Part shown: in pieces, positions 23,396 through 34,930 of the stretch
Layout: each line of letters starts with the position of its first letter
Position numbering within the stretch: position 1 is the first letter of the stretch
Source: Lepas anatifera
Taxonomy: Eukaryota > Arthropoda > Thecostraca > Lepadidae
Assembly (NCBI GenBank): GCA_034440635.1
Contig: JAOTON010001677.1
Location: forward strand, 62,001 to 126,000
Direction: 5' to 3'
Length of the DNA: 64,000 nucleotides
Made by a program: the position numbers and the translations under genes
The notes under the pieces: model-generated
What the model was told of the DNA's origin: nothing
Databases searched by the model: none
Seen by the model: only the letters and a program-made list of their open reading frames with translations

Positions 23396-23449
23396 GATGA
23401 AACAGTGACGTCAGACGAAACAGTGACATCAGATGAAATGGTGACGTCA
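23396..23449 (+). repeat. Three 18 bp units carrying CRE-like TGACGTCA
   Basis: Units gatgaaacagtgacgtca, gacgaaacagtgacatca and gatgaaatggtgacgtca stand head to tail. Two contain the palindromic TGACGTCA, the binding site of CREB/ATF-type bZIP proteins; the middle one has TGACATCA. In one frame they read DETVTS, DETVTS, DEMVTS with the gat/gac and acg/aca changes silent, but that frame is only about 28 codons long. Confidence 0.8.
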
Positions 23450-26400
23450 GCGTTTCCATGCAGTTTGCATTTTACAGCGTGAATAAAAGACGAGTTATGT
23501 GCTTCTGGGCGTGCGCAGAAGCAAAGCTACAGGTCGAAATTCCTGGAATGGTTTTGTTTGCAAGTTGTGGTTTCGTTTCTATCTTGAAGAGAGTCAAGAT
23601 TTCTATAAAACGTGAAACCAACTAGAATTATCCAGCCCTGGGGATAGCCCCAGGCCTGGTATGGCTACGTCCCTGACCCTGCCGGGTCCAGCGTAACCAC
23701 AGACAAGTCTTGCAGGACCGTCACGCTTCGGTGATGTTTTAAACCAACAGCTGTCTCACAGCGCTGACTAGACATGTGCCCAAATTATAATGAAGGATCC
23801 CTGGTTGGATCCCTTGACGCATATGGTACATAGACTTTCCCAGGGCTCTACGTTTAATAATTCAGTTTTTGTTGACCTAGGGGCCTTGTTTTCCGTCCCA
23901 TATATTTTCGTGCACATATTTCAATCACGAAGCTGAATTGGGGGAGATTTACGTACAATTAATCAAGGCTAGTCGAGTGTTTACAAAACCATTATTCCTC
24001 AGCTTATCCATGTAAAGTCAGGAAAAGTCGAGGCTCAGAGCTTTTCAACACAATGAAGAAGCATTACTTGCTTTTACCTAGAAAACGTATCTGTGTGGGA
24101 TATTTCGAACCCGGAGTAGGTACTTCTTATGACAGTGACATCGGTTAATATTTTTGGGAATCCAAAAGAAAATCATGGAGTCTTATTTTACATTTTTAAT
24201 CCTTAGAAGTCGAGGACGATGAAAAAATGCAAAACCCTTCTCAGAATTTGTGAAAGGAACTGCGTAGGATCTTGACTCACCCATAACTTCCAGGGACATG
24301 TCTGGCTGTAACTTCCTTTATCTTGCACCTGTTCATTCAATAACCACACAGTCTTGAATGCCGCAAGACTTGGGACCTGTTGCAATGGCCCCATGGTACT
24401 GCCGATGCTACCGCATATCTCAGAGATGAAAATCATGGCCATCCATCATCGGGATAGATGACACCGGTACCTACCTGTCCCTACTTTCACTCTCAGACAT
24501 CTGAAGCATGATGATAATGTAGTGCTTTATTCCAAGAAGTATACCTCTCATGACATTTTTGTCAGAAACTCGGCCTCAGCCTCCATTTGTGCATCTCTGC
24601 TCCCTCTTGGCTAGACGGGGAGCAACAGCCTGACAATGGCACGGTTCCTATAGATACGGTTCGGACATGACAGCCAGCTGACTGCCTGATTTGGCAGCAC
24701 GTTGAGGATATGGTAGTATTTTGAAGGGTTTTGTTCAAGATAACTTTAATTTTGATAGCATAAGGTAGAATGCAGCGTTTTGATTGTGTAATTGAAACGT
24801 TTGAAACAGAATTCTGAAGGAATTAGCATGAAGTTCATCGTGGATTTTCCTTGTTATAAAAGCACTTTAGAGACTAAAAACTGCACCCAGAAGATAGCCT
24901 GATCAATTTTACATACCAAAAATAAAAAATATACCCTTAAGCACCACTTACATTTTCCCACTGGCCCGTGCCCCAAACCCCTCCAAACAGTCCCATTGGA
25001 ATGACATGTTAAATTTTGCTGCCAAAAAACTGTTAGAACCAGAAATGGAACCTTCAAAACCCCCAGAATTCTAGAGAAGTATCTCATGTCCGCCCCCTGG
25101 ACAATGTTTTCCGGTCTTTGCAAATTGTGACGTCATCAGTGTGCATTGGCGCATGACAACAGGCTGTGTCTAGTGGACCCTTTCGTGGGACAGTTTAACC
25201 CTCCAAGTCGGCTCAAAGAATTTGATGCCTTTGAGAGTTTTTGTATTTTCCTATTACTGAGCTCATTGGCCTTGACGTAGCTTGGTTTCGTGTTTATGTC
25301 GTTAGCGCGTTTCGGTTGGCTGACGAAGTAGGTGATCTTATCTGGCAGCATTGATGAGACCTTTACATGATTTCACCCCCACTTTCCATCATGTCCAATC
25401 AGGTGATGTAACACTGCCTCAAGAGGAGTCCTGGTGACCAGCAGATGCATCGTCTGAATATCTGACCAGTAATGACGCAACAGAGACATGGCTGCTGAAA
25501 GCCTCGTGCATTATGCTTGTTGACAGACGGCTGCAGTCTCTGTGCAACATTCGTCGAACACTTCTGTATTATAAACTCTTGGGGTCTGAAAAGCGTGTTT
25601 GTGTGGCGTGGTCGCTGAACAGTTTTTTATCTATGGTATAAAAACTCAAATAAAGCACTATAATGATGGTGGTGACCGCAAAAATTGATGGCTCTCCTCG
25701 CTCCGTAACACACATTCTTAATTACTCTCAGCGAAAGAAAAATCGCCTTGCTGCTCGCATACTAAGGCATTTTTTCTACAGAATACTGTACTGCTCCTCT
25801 GAATTCGGTCGCAGAAAGCTTGTGTCGTGTTTGGTGCCCTGTGTCAGACACGGTCACCACACGTCCCTAATGAGTAGCGACCGACAGATAAGTGAGAAAT
25901 GTCAGTCTTGTCCCGCAGTCGGCTTCCATATCAACAACGCGCTGCCTTCAGAAGGGTGCCAGTTTTTATACCCATGGGGTAAATGAGTGCCTCGAGAAAT
26001 AGTCTCAACCCGTCCTGCAGGCAATGTGTATGAAATCTTTCATTTTAGTGTCTGTATAAAATTTTCGTGGAGAGTATTTTCTTCATATACTAGAATCAGC
26101 CTATGTTGAACGTGCATGCGCTCTTTTGACTCGACGAATTAATTTCTCAGTCGTTTCAGGCATTGTTGACGCTAGCGTTGTCTTGAGGCGGTGGTCTTTA
26201 CGACCCGCCGACTGCGGGGACCCGTGGCTGGCGGTTACAATGCCGGAGCAAGTGACTGACCATTGGTGCCCCGCCAAGTCACTTGCCCTAGAATTCGAAC
26301 TTCTTGCGCTGAACTAAAAACTCAATGCCTCCAGCCAGGGGCGTAGATGTATATCTCGTTGGGGGTGCCCGAGCACCCCCAAAGTAACGTTGAAGCAGTA

Positions 26401-28218
26401 TAAAAATGTCATTTAAAGGTTGGCATATTCCACTCAGAGACTTTAAATTGCCTTTGTGCTTTTCAACAGGCCTGTGAGAAGGCTAAAGCATACTTGATAT
26501 TATGCGATCATCCTGTATTATCGTGGTAATTACCTAGCATTAGTCCTGTTTACACGCAGTGGCTTTGGTGGCGATTCTCACGCTCGGACGAAGGCGGCCA
26601 ACGTGGAAGTGGCCAGGGGCTGACTTTTGGGTGCAAGTTCGAAGATTGGGCTATAGAACGAATAGCTGTTGTTTCCTTCTGGAATCAACTTCCATCTTCA
26701 TGGAACATCAAAGCAGTGCTGCATTTAACCCCTACCTACCCTGTTGCTTGGCGCGCTCTTGGCGCGATTAGCAGATAAATCAAACGCGCTTCCGGCACCG
26801 TGATGAGTGGGGTTTAAGGACACCAATTGATTTAGTGCTCTTGAAAGGTTGATGCTCAGTCCAAAAAGAAAACGGCCATTCGTGCTGTAGCCATATCTTC
26901 CAGTTACCCCCCCGCCCCCCCCAAAAGAAAATCTCCCCTGGCACCGGGCATGCTGATCAGCCCTGGAGTGGGCGATATTTCCGCTTGTAAGAGCGGCTAT
27001 TGTTTCACGTTGGGCACCCCGAATGATTTTTAGTCATCCACGTCCTGCCTTTGGCCCAAGTCGGCCGGTCCCTTGATGTGTTAAAACTTAGAAAACATTT
27101 TGCTGAAATGGCGTATACTAAGCCTGAGCGTAACTTCTATAGTTTTCTATATTTAAATGTAAATTTCAACTAGCATGCATACCACCATGATCCACTACTA
27201 TAAGTTCCGCATTTCAGATTTGCCAATGTTAAACTTCCTAAAAAAATCCGTAAGTCATTGCCTCATCCATATTTCAGCGGGTTGTTTGACCAAGGATTTG
27301 CCGTGACCTCTAATGTCGCGTACGCTGAGTCATCGCGGGTGGTGGAGACGTGTACTCCATCTATATGGAGGCAAGCTTATGTCTTAGGAGTAAGCGACAG
27401 TTGCCAAGGTAGCTGTCAGTTACGACAATTATGAAGGGACTGCCGTTCAACGTGAATGCGGAAGCTAACATTTTTGTGAATGTGAAGACACTGCACGTAA
27501 GATGTATCCAGCTTATACCTAGTGACTCTCCCACAGCTGTGCATAAAGTCACGCTACGAACATCGTTTCTGCATAGTTCAATCAGTTTAGTCACGAATAC
27601 CAAGTAAATAAACCTTAAATGCAGGCCAAGAAGCAATCCCTGTTTCGTAACAGAGCTCGGCTCAATTTTCGTTCATTCACCTGACGCGCATCAATCACAG
27701 TCCCACAAAGGTCCCAAATCCCGGACAATCTATTAGTGATTGGCACCGAATGACTTCAGTGACCCGAAAGCTAGCCGACAGGCCTTGCCCTAGCTACCGA
27801 CGATGATGTAACTTCGGCCGGCCTGACCAAGCAGCTACAGTGTAGGCTTACCAGAGGAATTCATGGACCTTGACGCCGCACTATCCCTTGAATTTGACAT
27901 GGTTTCAGAGATGAGGAAATTTGCATATTTCAATATTTGCGGCGCGTCGCGCGCTGGAAGACGCGCAGCGCGAAGGCCAAGTGAAACTCGTCGGGTCTGG
28001 AGGGAACGACCGCCCACCACGCTGCCCTGGGCGGCACGCGCGCGGCGGGAGAGACGCTTAGACAGGCGCAGCACCCAGTTGAAAATAATGGACACCCTCG
28101 ATGCCGCAGATGATGGTTTCTAAAGTTAGACCCAGAATTAAATGTGTTTTCAGAGAGATAAGGTTACCTCTAAATATGGCACTGGCCTAGATAGCGTCCC
28201 TTGAAGATTCTCAATTTT
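23450..28218. other. Intergenic, no recognised feature
   Basis: No supported gene. A G/C-rich patch at 27940-28060 yields Arg-rich frames on both strands (27835-28123), probably not coding. The frame at 25663-25986 is anonymous. Confidence 0.35.
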
Positions 28219-29120
28219 TAACACCCGCACTGGAGGGGGTCTGGCACTAACGCGCACTGGAGGGGGCCTGGTAGGCCCCCTAAGATCTCGGAAACTAAGA
28301 GGCATAGAAAAACTAAATTTGAGAGGTGGGTGGGGGTTATAGTGATCTACATTATGACCAATTTTTTATTGACCTAGGTCAATATCTTCAAGGTCAAACG
28401 AGGTCATAAAGGTCAAAACTTGGTCATGCTGGGGACCGACCGGTAAATGCCGTGATCATGCGGGAAAATGGCGGGAATAAGCTAAAGGCGGACCAGGGTC
28501 ATATAGAGAAGGTCTTTAAGAGCCTTCCCTTCAATTTTGGGGCCAAGGTCATTCAAGGTCATTGACCTGTAAGGCCACAATATAGTATACTACTTACAAT
28601 GTACACTTTGACTAACACTATAGCCACTGTTTGGCGGGAAATGAGGATTGACCTTTGCAAATGATCTTTGACCTTGCCCTTTGACCTTGATCTTGGTATT
28701 GGGGTACCTTATCGATGACGTCATAGCATAACGTACGTCAGACCGGGTAACGTCATTTGACCGGAAGCACTGTGGTCAGTGACCTTGAAAGTACAGATAT
28801 GACCTTGACCTTGACCTTCATGTGAGGTGACTTTGACATATAATCCCGGTTATATGGTGTTATGACTTCACCACTCGGTCTCCAATGCAAGCTAACTGGT
28901 CCAACCGCGTGATTACGGCGATCTCAAAATGCAGGTCTGACTTTAAAAGCCTATAAGTCAAAAAATTTTCGACCGATTTTCAAAATTCCTTCACCAATCG
29001 ACGTGCTATTAAATTCTGTTGAATGTGGCCAAGTGTCGTTTTTCGGCTACGAGCGGTTCTCCGGCCACCTCGGAAAAACAGGTGGGGGGCCTCCGACCCC
29101 CCTCCAGTGCGCGTGTTAAG
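28219..29120. mobile_element. AGGTCA-rich TTAA element, family B, full length
   Basis: Starts TTAA-cacccgcactggaggggg and ends in cccccctccagtgcgcgtg-TTAA. Thus it has inverted repeats and a TTAA duplication. Near each end is a GGGGGCC…GGCCCCC hairpin. Just inside the left end the terminal ~20 bp is repeated once (28250-28285). The interior contains many AGGTCA/TGACCT hexamers, including TCAAGGTCA sites. No protein. The right half matches 60233-60750 in reverse. Confidence 0.8.
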
Positions 29121-29690
29121 TGTCTTTCATATTTGTATTTTTTTAGGTTTTCTGTCTGCAGACAGTACAAGTATTCAAATTAATATGTTTTGATTCTCAG
29201 ACTCCCAGAAACTTGTCGATCTACCCTTGTACATACATCTCGCGCAAAATCTAGCAAGAAACCGAGTTGCGGAATACAAAACTGAGTCTTTCCCGACAGA
29301 CACATGTATATATTTTGATTTTGGAACTTATGTACGTCTCTTGTTATAATATTTTGCAGAAATGTATGTTGCAGGTTTTGTACCCCACATTCCGGGGATC
29401 CACACGATCGCTCACCAAAAGCATGAGATCCCGGATTCTAGTATATCAGGGATCCCAACGTGCCGAAACTGAGCTGGAGCCGTTCGGTTTCATATCTCAA
29501 GTGGATGTTGCGGTGCACTCGCGCACGGCAACATTGACGTAGTTTCCATGGGCAAAATACGATCCAAATGTGATCTTCGACTATGATAATACTGGATTCA
29601 TTGACTCCTTAAAGTGCTATCGCGCTAGCACTTTTGCACAGATCACGCTATACATAGTGCGGGTAAATTGCACTTGATGGAGTGGATTGG
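29121..29690. other. Intergenic, no recognised feature
   Basis: No supported gene; the frame at 29267-29542 is anonymous. Confidence 0.35.
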
Positions 29691-29800
29691 CAATCAGTCC
29701 ATTATAAATAAAAAATTCAACATATAAACAAACAAATTATCAACAAATCTAAGTTCATTATAAATAAACAAATCATCAGTCATTATAAATCAACAAATTT
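29691..29800. repeat. Short AT-rich tandem repeat
   Basis: Three to four imperfect units containing cattataaataaacaaat and shortened forms of it. Confidence 0.6.
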
Positions 29801-30719
29801 ACACTGTGCCGTTGGTCGCTCTTTTTCATTCGTCATGACCTTTCGGCTCAAAAGAGCAGTGCGCAGTGCTCTAGCAGTTAGGTAGTTAAGGGCTTTTTAT
29901 AAGGCATTCTGTGCAACGCTCTAGCAGTACGCTTTGGGCTCTATTAGTAATAAAAAAACAGGTTTTATGCTGTGAATACGACCCCCGCAGCCCTCAAGGT
30001 TGTCGTATATGTCCGTAAGAAACAGCCTCACTGTTATCTGAGAAGGATATGAGGACACCTTCAGAAAATCTCTGAAGTACCATTAAAGCTTTAAAAAATT
30101 ATAAATTTCCTTGAAGCTTTGATGAAACTGGCAGCGACTCCGACTGGTTATTGAAACGGCAAAGCCGGTTGCAAGTGTCAGACGTGCAATATGTATACTT
30201 CCAGACCCCGTTTAAAGGTGAACGAGACCAGAAGTATAGACCTGAACATTCCAAATGCTGCTTGACCAGCATATCTAACCTGAGATGGGTACTCTGTGAT
30301 TTTCCATCACGGGCCTTGTCCAGCTTTAGACCTGAGTAAAGCGTAGACCGGCAAAACTCAATTTGTGTTTTCTTTCTGTCTTGTTACAGTCAAATTTTAC
30401 TCAGCCCAAAGTCTAGACTCCGAGACTACAGAAGGGTAAAGGAAATGTTACACCTTCATAATGGGATTCAAACTGAGATAGCCATGTGATAAATTATCCC
30501 AAGAAACCGCTTTGTCGAAATTACATTTGCCCCAGAATTTACCGTTCTCGGAAAAAAATGTAAAAATGCCCCGTCTTTAGACCCCCGTGGTCACGTGGTG
30601 TCAGTTGAACCTGGGAAAATGATATTCTAATCAAGTCCCATTGCGCGTGCTGCACGCAAAAGTTTTCTTGCTTAGGCCTCTTTAAGACCTACGTGCTAAA
30701 TGTGGCTTCGTTATTTGCA
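29801..30719. other. Intergenic; single unit of the 42670 minisatellite
   Basis: No gene. At about 30395-30445 the text actcagcccaaagtctagac followed by tccgagactacagaag is a lone copy of the unit that is tandem at 42670-43025. Confidence 0.45.
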
Positions 30720-31742
30720 TTAACACGCTCCCCGCTGGGGTCCATGGCATGACGCGCCCCGCTGGGGGGCGTTTTTGCCCCCCCATCTCCGTATCTCATT
30801 TCCCAGTAAAGCTAAAGGAAAATTACGGACGGAATTCGAAAGCTCTTGACGAGAAAAATGTAGATTATACGAAACATTTTTATGTCAGGTCAATATTGAG
30901 GTCAGCATAGGTCAAAGAAGATTCCATAGACTTACAACAGGCTAGAGTACGTTTCCACCTCTAGATATTTACTCAGCAAAGCTAGAGCAAATATTTATGA
31001 ATTCTTGGATTCCTCTCATCGTGGCAAATCGAATGATGTATAATATGAACTTGCTAGATCACATTGTGAGAATGACCTGACTTCAGGCTAGGTCAGGGTT
31101 ACAGGGTGACCTGGTACGGTCATGTTGCATATCAATCGACTCCCCGTGACAATATAAGCACAATGCAAGCAAAATAAGAGCTTTATCTCAATTCAGTGAG
31201 AAGTTATTGGCAAAAACAAATACTGTATGCTCCTGTGACCTGACATGACCTTTGAGAGGTCAGATGGTCAAAAATCAACTTCATCGTCAAGATCATGGTA
31301 AGAATACATAGTGTGAGCATTTGTAGCTTTATCTATTCATTACTTACTGAAAACGGGCCCTTTCAATTTTTCACCATAGGCTAATAATGAGGTGACCAAG
31401 AAAATTGACCCCACTTTAGGTCGACAATATCGAAATTCTGAGATAACAGATTTGTAGACCATAATGACTTTATTATATTGTAAAAGTTTGAAATTGATCA
31501 GTTGGCAGATGTTCCTTAGGCGCCGCTTCAAACTCGTGATTTTAGGTTTTGAGGTCGGGTCGCTTGACCTTGGATAGCTCCTTGACCTGACATGATCTGA
31601 CCTAAAATATTTAGTGAGATGCGTAAAATTGATTAGGAATAAGGTACCGTAAGTGTCGTTGCTCTGCGTTTCTTTGTTTTTGCGGTATGTGGGAAAAACC
31701 AGGAAGGGGCGAATTTCGCCCCCCCAGCGGAGTGCGTGTTAA
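30720..31742. mobile_element. AGGTCA-rich TTAA element, family C, full length
   Basis: Starts TTAA-cacgctccccgctgggg and ends ccccccagcggagtgcgtg-TTAA. These give ~17 bp inverted repeats and a TTAA duplication. The interior shares tgtcaggtcaatattgaggt with the copy at 63391 and carries repeated AGGTCA/TGACCT motifs. No protein is encoded, so it is non-autonomous. Confidence 0.8.
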
Positions 31743-31921
31743 TAAATACGTATAGTTTGCTTTAATGGCTGACATCAAACGGGAAATATATTTAGATGTA
31801 TGGAGAAAAATTGAAATATCTTAAGTGCCACTAAGCCCCAGTGATAGCCTGATTTAGCTAAAAGCGCTCCATTTATCTTTGTATTCATTTGTGTCCAGGG
31901 GGTTGCGCTCCGGCTTTTTAG
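31743..31921. other. Flank of the endogenous retrovirus, probably part of a MITE
   Basis: Short stretch ending in the TTAG target duplication (31918-31921), repeated at 42051-42054. The last ~25 bp (gcgctccggc) resemble in reverse the right edge of the inverted-repeat element at 42055-42415. Confidence 0.4.
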
Positions 31922-32154
31922 TGTTGTAAGGCAAAGTCTTGGAGGCCGAATCTCTGTATTGGCGAACGCATGCGGTTTATATACGTCCACAGGACAAAGC
32001 CGTACCCCCGCACACGTGTCGGTGTGCGCTGCGCCTGAGATCCCGTCGCTCGGGCTGGCGCGTGGGGGTGCACGCCTGACACGTGGTGTGTGCGGTGGTT
32101 CGCGTGCGGTAGCGAAGGGGTGCAAGGTATAACATTATAAAATACAATATAACA
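31922..32154 (-). repeat. 3' LTR
   Basis: 233 bp starting TGTTGTAAGG and ending AATATAACA on the plus strand. Identical to the other LTR except for one transition. It contains a GC-rich core with CACGTG-type motifs (cacacgtgtcgg, gacacgtggtg) and an AT-rich edge with tataaaatac. Confidence 0.95.
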
Positions 32155-32175
32155 CCTTCCCCCTTTGAAAAGGCT
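32155..32175 (-). other. Polypurine tract
   Basis: On the element's strand AAAGGGGGAAGG stands directly before the 3' LTR. This is the primer position for plus-strand DNA synthesis. Confidence 0.85.
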
Positions 32176-32437
32176 ATGGCCTGGGACGTTGACATTTTTA
32201 ACTTTTAGCGTCGAAACAATGAAACAATGAAACATAGGGAACATTCAGAAAAAATATAGTGAGCAAAACATGACATGTTTTTTGTGTTCTATCGTCCCCT
32301 TAACACTTGGAAAATAAAGCTGTGAAAATATTTACAGGAGGCCAAAACATCGGCGTCACAGCTACCTACTACACAAATAACATATATGAGGAGGGCGGAC
32401 GTGAATGCCCAGGCAAGTGCAATGCGTGCCTGTAAAT
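32176..32437 (-). other. Element 3' untranslated region
   Basis: About 260 bp between the extra reading frame and the PPT, AT-rich, with no feature recognised. Confidence 0.5.
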
Positions 32438-33046
32438 TTACGTTAAACGCCATAAAATAGAATTAGCTGTCAGCTGACTGATGTTGGTCGACTGGGTATT
32501 CGCCTGGTGATGTTGCACGGAGCTGCTGTTGGGTGATGTCGTCCGGAGATGTTCATAGCGGCAGGACGGCGGTGGTAAAGTGGGTGGTTTCGCCTGCTTC
32601 GTTTGTTTCGGTTTGAATGTGGCTGGTGCAGGTTGGGTTGGCCGGAGATGCTGTTGGTTTCCGCTTGGCATGGTGGTAGAACTGGAGCAGTTGTCCTGGT
32701 GCTGTAGTTTGACTGGCTGGACCGCACACCACAGCAAACCACGGGAGCGACCTGAGGCATGTGCACTTTGGCCAGAGGCGTACGCGTGGTGCGGGCATGG
32801 GCCCATGGAACGTGAGCCAGTCAATGGAGGCGACGCAGGAACGGTAGAGCGGAGAGCGGCCAGACCGGAATTTGAAGATGAGTCCGGTATGGTGTCCGGA
32901 ACACAGTCACGTTGGGGCGAATCCACTGTAGTCCGTGCGAGCAGGGCAGTTGGGTATGTCGACGGTACCCAGACGGCCCGGGGCGACGACTTGTGACCAG
33001 TCGATGAGTCAGCTTTGGATTGGCGTTGGTAGCAAGAGAATGGCAT
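32438..33046 (-). CDS. Extra retroviral ORF, Ser/Pro/Thr-rich, unknown
   Basis: A 202-codon frame from an ATG at 33044-33046 to 32438, between env and the 3' LTR where simple Gypsy elements have nothing. The product is rich in Ser, Pro, Thr, Gln and His, with a basic Lys-rich patch (KPKQTKQAKPP) near residue 150 and no membrane segment. A pyrimidine-rich 3' splice site (ctctctgttctag) ends at 33068, 21 bp before the ATG, so a spliced message is plausible. Overlapping frames on both strands are also open, which means compositional bias could explain it. I do not recognise it. Confidence 0.4.
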   Translation of the reverse strand: MPFSCYQRQSKADSSTGHKSSPRAVWVPSTYPTALLARTTVDSPQRDCVPDTIPDSSSNSGLAALRSTVPASPPLTGSRSMGPCPHHAYASGQSAHASGRSRGLLWCAVQPVKLQHQDNCSSSTTMPSGNQQHLRPTQPAPATFKPKQTKQAKPPTLPPPSCRYEHLRTTSPNSSSVQHHQANTQSTNISQLTANSILWRLT

Positions 33047-33879
33047 TCAGGTCAGCCCGAGGGGAGTCTAGAACAGAGAGGTTGTTGTGAGAATGATATA
33101 TGTACATACACGGTAAAACATACAATCATACATTGTTTTTTTATAGACAATGAACAAACATACGAGGGGGTGATACATACGGTGATGAGAGATACATAAA
33201 CGCATCTAATGAATGAAATGTGTGATGCGTGACGATTAGACATAGTATATTACATATTGTACATAGTTGAGTCGGTGGTGGTGTCGTCTTCGGTGGGTTG
33301 AGAGGGCGCCAGGACTGGTCATGCCGAAACTGGTGAGGCATGTACCAGTCAGACGTCAGGCCAGCTCCGGAAAGGAGGCGTCGGAGCGTGACTGGCGATT
33401 GGACTGGGGCCATTGTAGAGTCCGGGTATTGAAGATCACGTTTCTGGAGTGACTTCGATATGTCCTTCTGTCTTCGTTTTTTTTCTTTAATTTCTGCAGA
33501 TGGGGATCCTTGTTGTGCTCACGTGGTCAGCTCTTGTTTTGTCGACCATACTTGTTGGTTTTTCATCGCATGATCGGGTCATACTTGCTGGTTGTTGCTT
33601 GTTACATGGTTGGTTCATAGGTAGGTAACTATATAGCGCATAAAAGCAAAGCAAAGGGGTAACGCGTCGCTGGGTCAACACGACCCTCGGCGGTTTGGAG
33701 CTACATTTAAGGATCACCTGACAAGGGCCGGGCCGCATCGGCCGGTGAAACCAAGGTATGCGGCGTGGAGGGTCAATTTAGGACCGAATGGCACAGGTGC
33801 AAATGAACGTTTACCGTTACGTGAAAACCTGTGATGGACAATGAGTAATTTGGTGTCTTATGTGGGGTGTGCTCAGAAA
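33047..33879 (-). other. Element region between env and the extra ORF
   Basis: About 830 bp with short anonymous frames (33141-33413, 33487-33738 minus). Includes the putative acceptor at 33068-33070. No recognised coding content. Confidence 0.45.
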
Positions 33880-34930
33880 TCAACGTTTAATAATGGTGAT
33901 GATAAGGGAAAGGGCGAAAACGCCAGCGAGTATTGCACCGAAATAGTAAACAGTGGTGCGAATAGATGAGAAGAAATTTGTTGAGCTGGTTTGAAGTGAA
34001 GTCCAAAAGTTTGGAGAGGAGGCAATGCCAAAAGCCTCAGCGGTGCTTGAATTGCGTTCTATAATGTCCAGCTCGGGGTCGTCCAAACAGAATTCTATAG
34101 ATTCGCAACTGCGGAGTTCGTTGAAAACTAGACAGATGGTCTCTTGGTGGCACGCAACATCTGTCTTAAATTCTATTTCCAAAGGTGTGTCCGACGTGGA
34201 TACATACACACTTCGGGTGGATAGCTTAATGCTGACGAATTCGATGTCAACGCGGCCATCGGCACACGTTGACCTACCTGAGAATCGTAAGGTTGCAGGG
34301 CGGGAACAAGAATGACATCCTTGGGCAGTGATGGGACTAGTGATTTTTGGGCATACTGGGATAGTTCTGACTGTAATTTCAATATCTTTAGCAGAGAGGT
34401 GGACGATTGCAGGGCTAGACTGAATGAGCTGGGATTTTAAAGAGCTGGATTGATCAATGAAAAATTTATGGTTAGAATAAACGCGGGGCAAAATATGTGC
34501 TTTCGACTCGGTCAGAATTTTGATGTAGCTGTCCTGGGAAGTGCACCAAATTCGTTCTTCATATGATTTGCATTGCACCATGTTTTTGGAAAATATAAAG
34601 GATGTTGCATAGGGTGTCTTGCTTTGAATATCTCCCAACGTGCCTGCTACGGGCTGGTTGACGGCTGAACTGCGTACTAAATAGGCTTCCTTTGGATTAT
34701 TCACATTTGTAACTAAGCTGTCTATAATTTGGGTGGAGGGCTGGTCATAATGTCCAATGACCGTAACTTTTATGCCGGAACGTGTGATCGATGTACCTGA
34801 TGTAATAAATTCCAGTGCAGTATTGTTCTGAATTTCCACAATTTTGATCACAGGGTTGCAGACAGCGCCGGTAATTCGGTGAACAGAAAAGGTTTTGGTT
34901 ATATTGGCCAACCAAATACCAATTATAAAA
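33880..34930 (-). pseudogene. env part 3: Gc-like C-terminal half
   Basis: Reads in its own frame down to the stop at 33880; the frame is open upstream to 35094 but the env reading probably enters it near 34930. It contains a cysteine cluster GCHSCSRPATLRF and a further set of cysteines (CHQETICLVFNELRSCESIEFC) in the pattern of the C-terminal part of phlebovirus Gc (Phlebovirus_G2), a class II membrane fusion protein. It ends with a single transmembrane helix (YYFGAILAGVFALSLIITI) and a very short basic tail. Role, if functional: particle entry. The frame break upstream means this copy should not make it from an unshifted message. Confidence 0.7.

Noticed and set aside
32580..32996. Plus-strand 138-codon frame in the retrovirus
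   Set aside because: Antisense to the element, overlaps the better placed minus-strand frame, no domain.
34025..34315. Plus-strand frame inside env
   Set aside because: Antisense shadow of the Gc-like segment.
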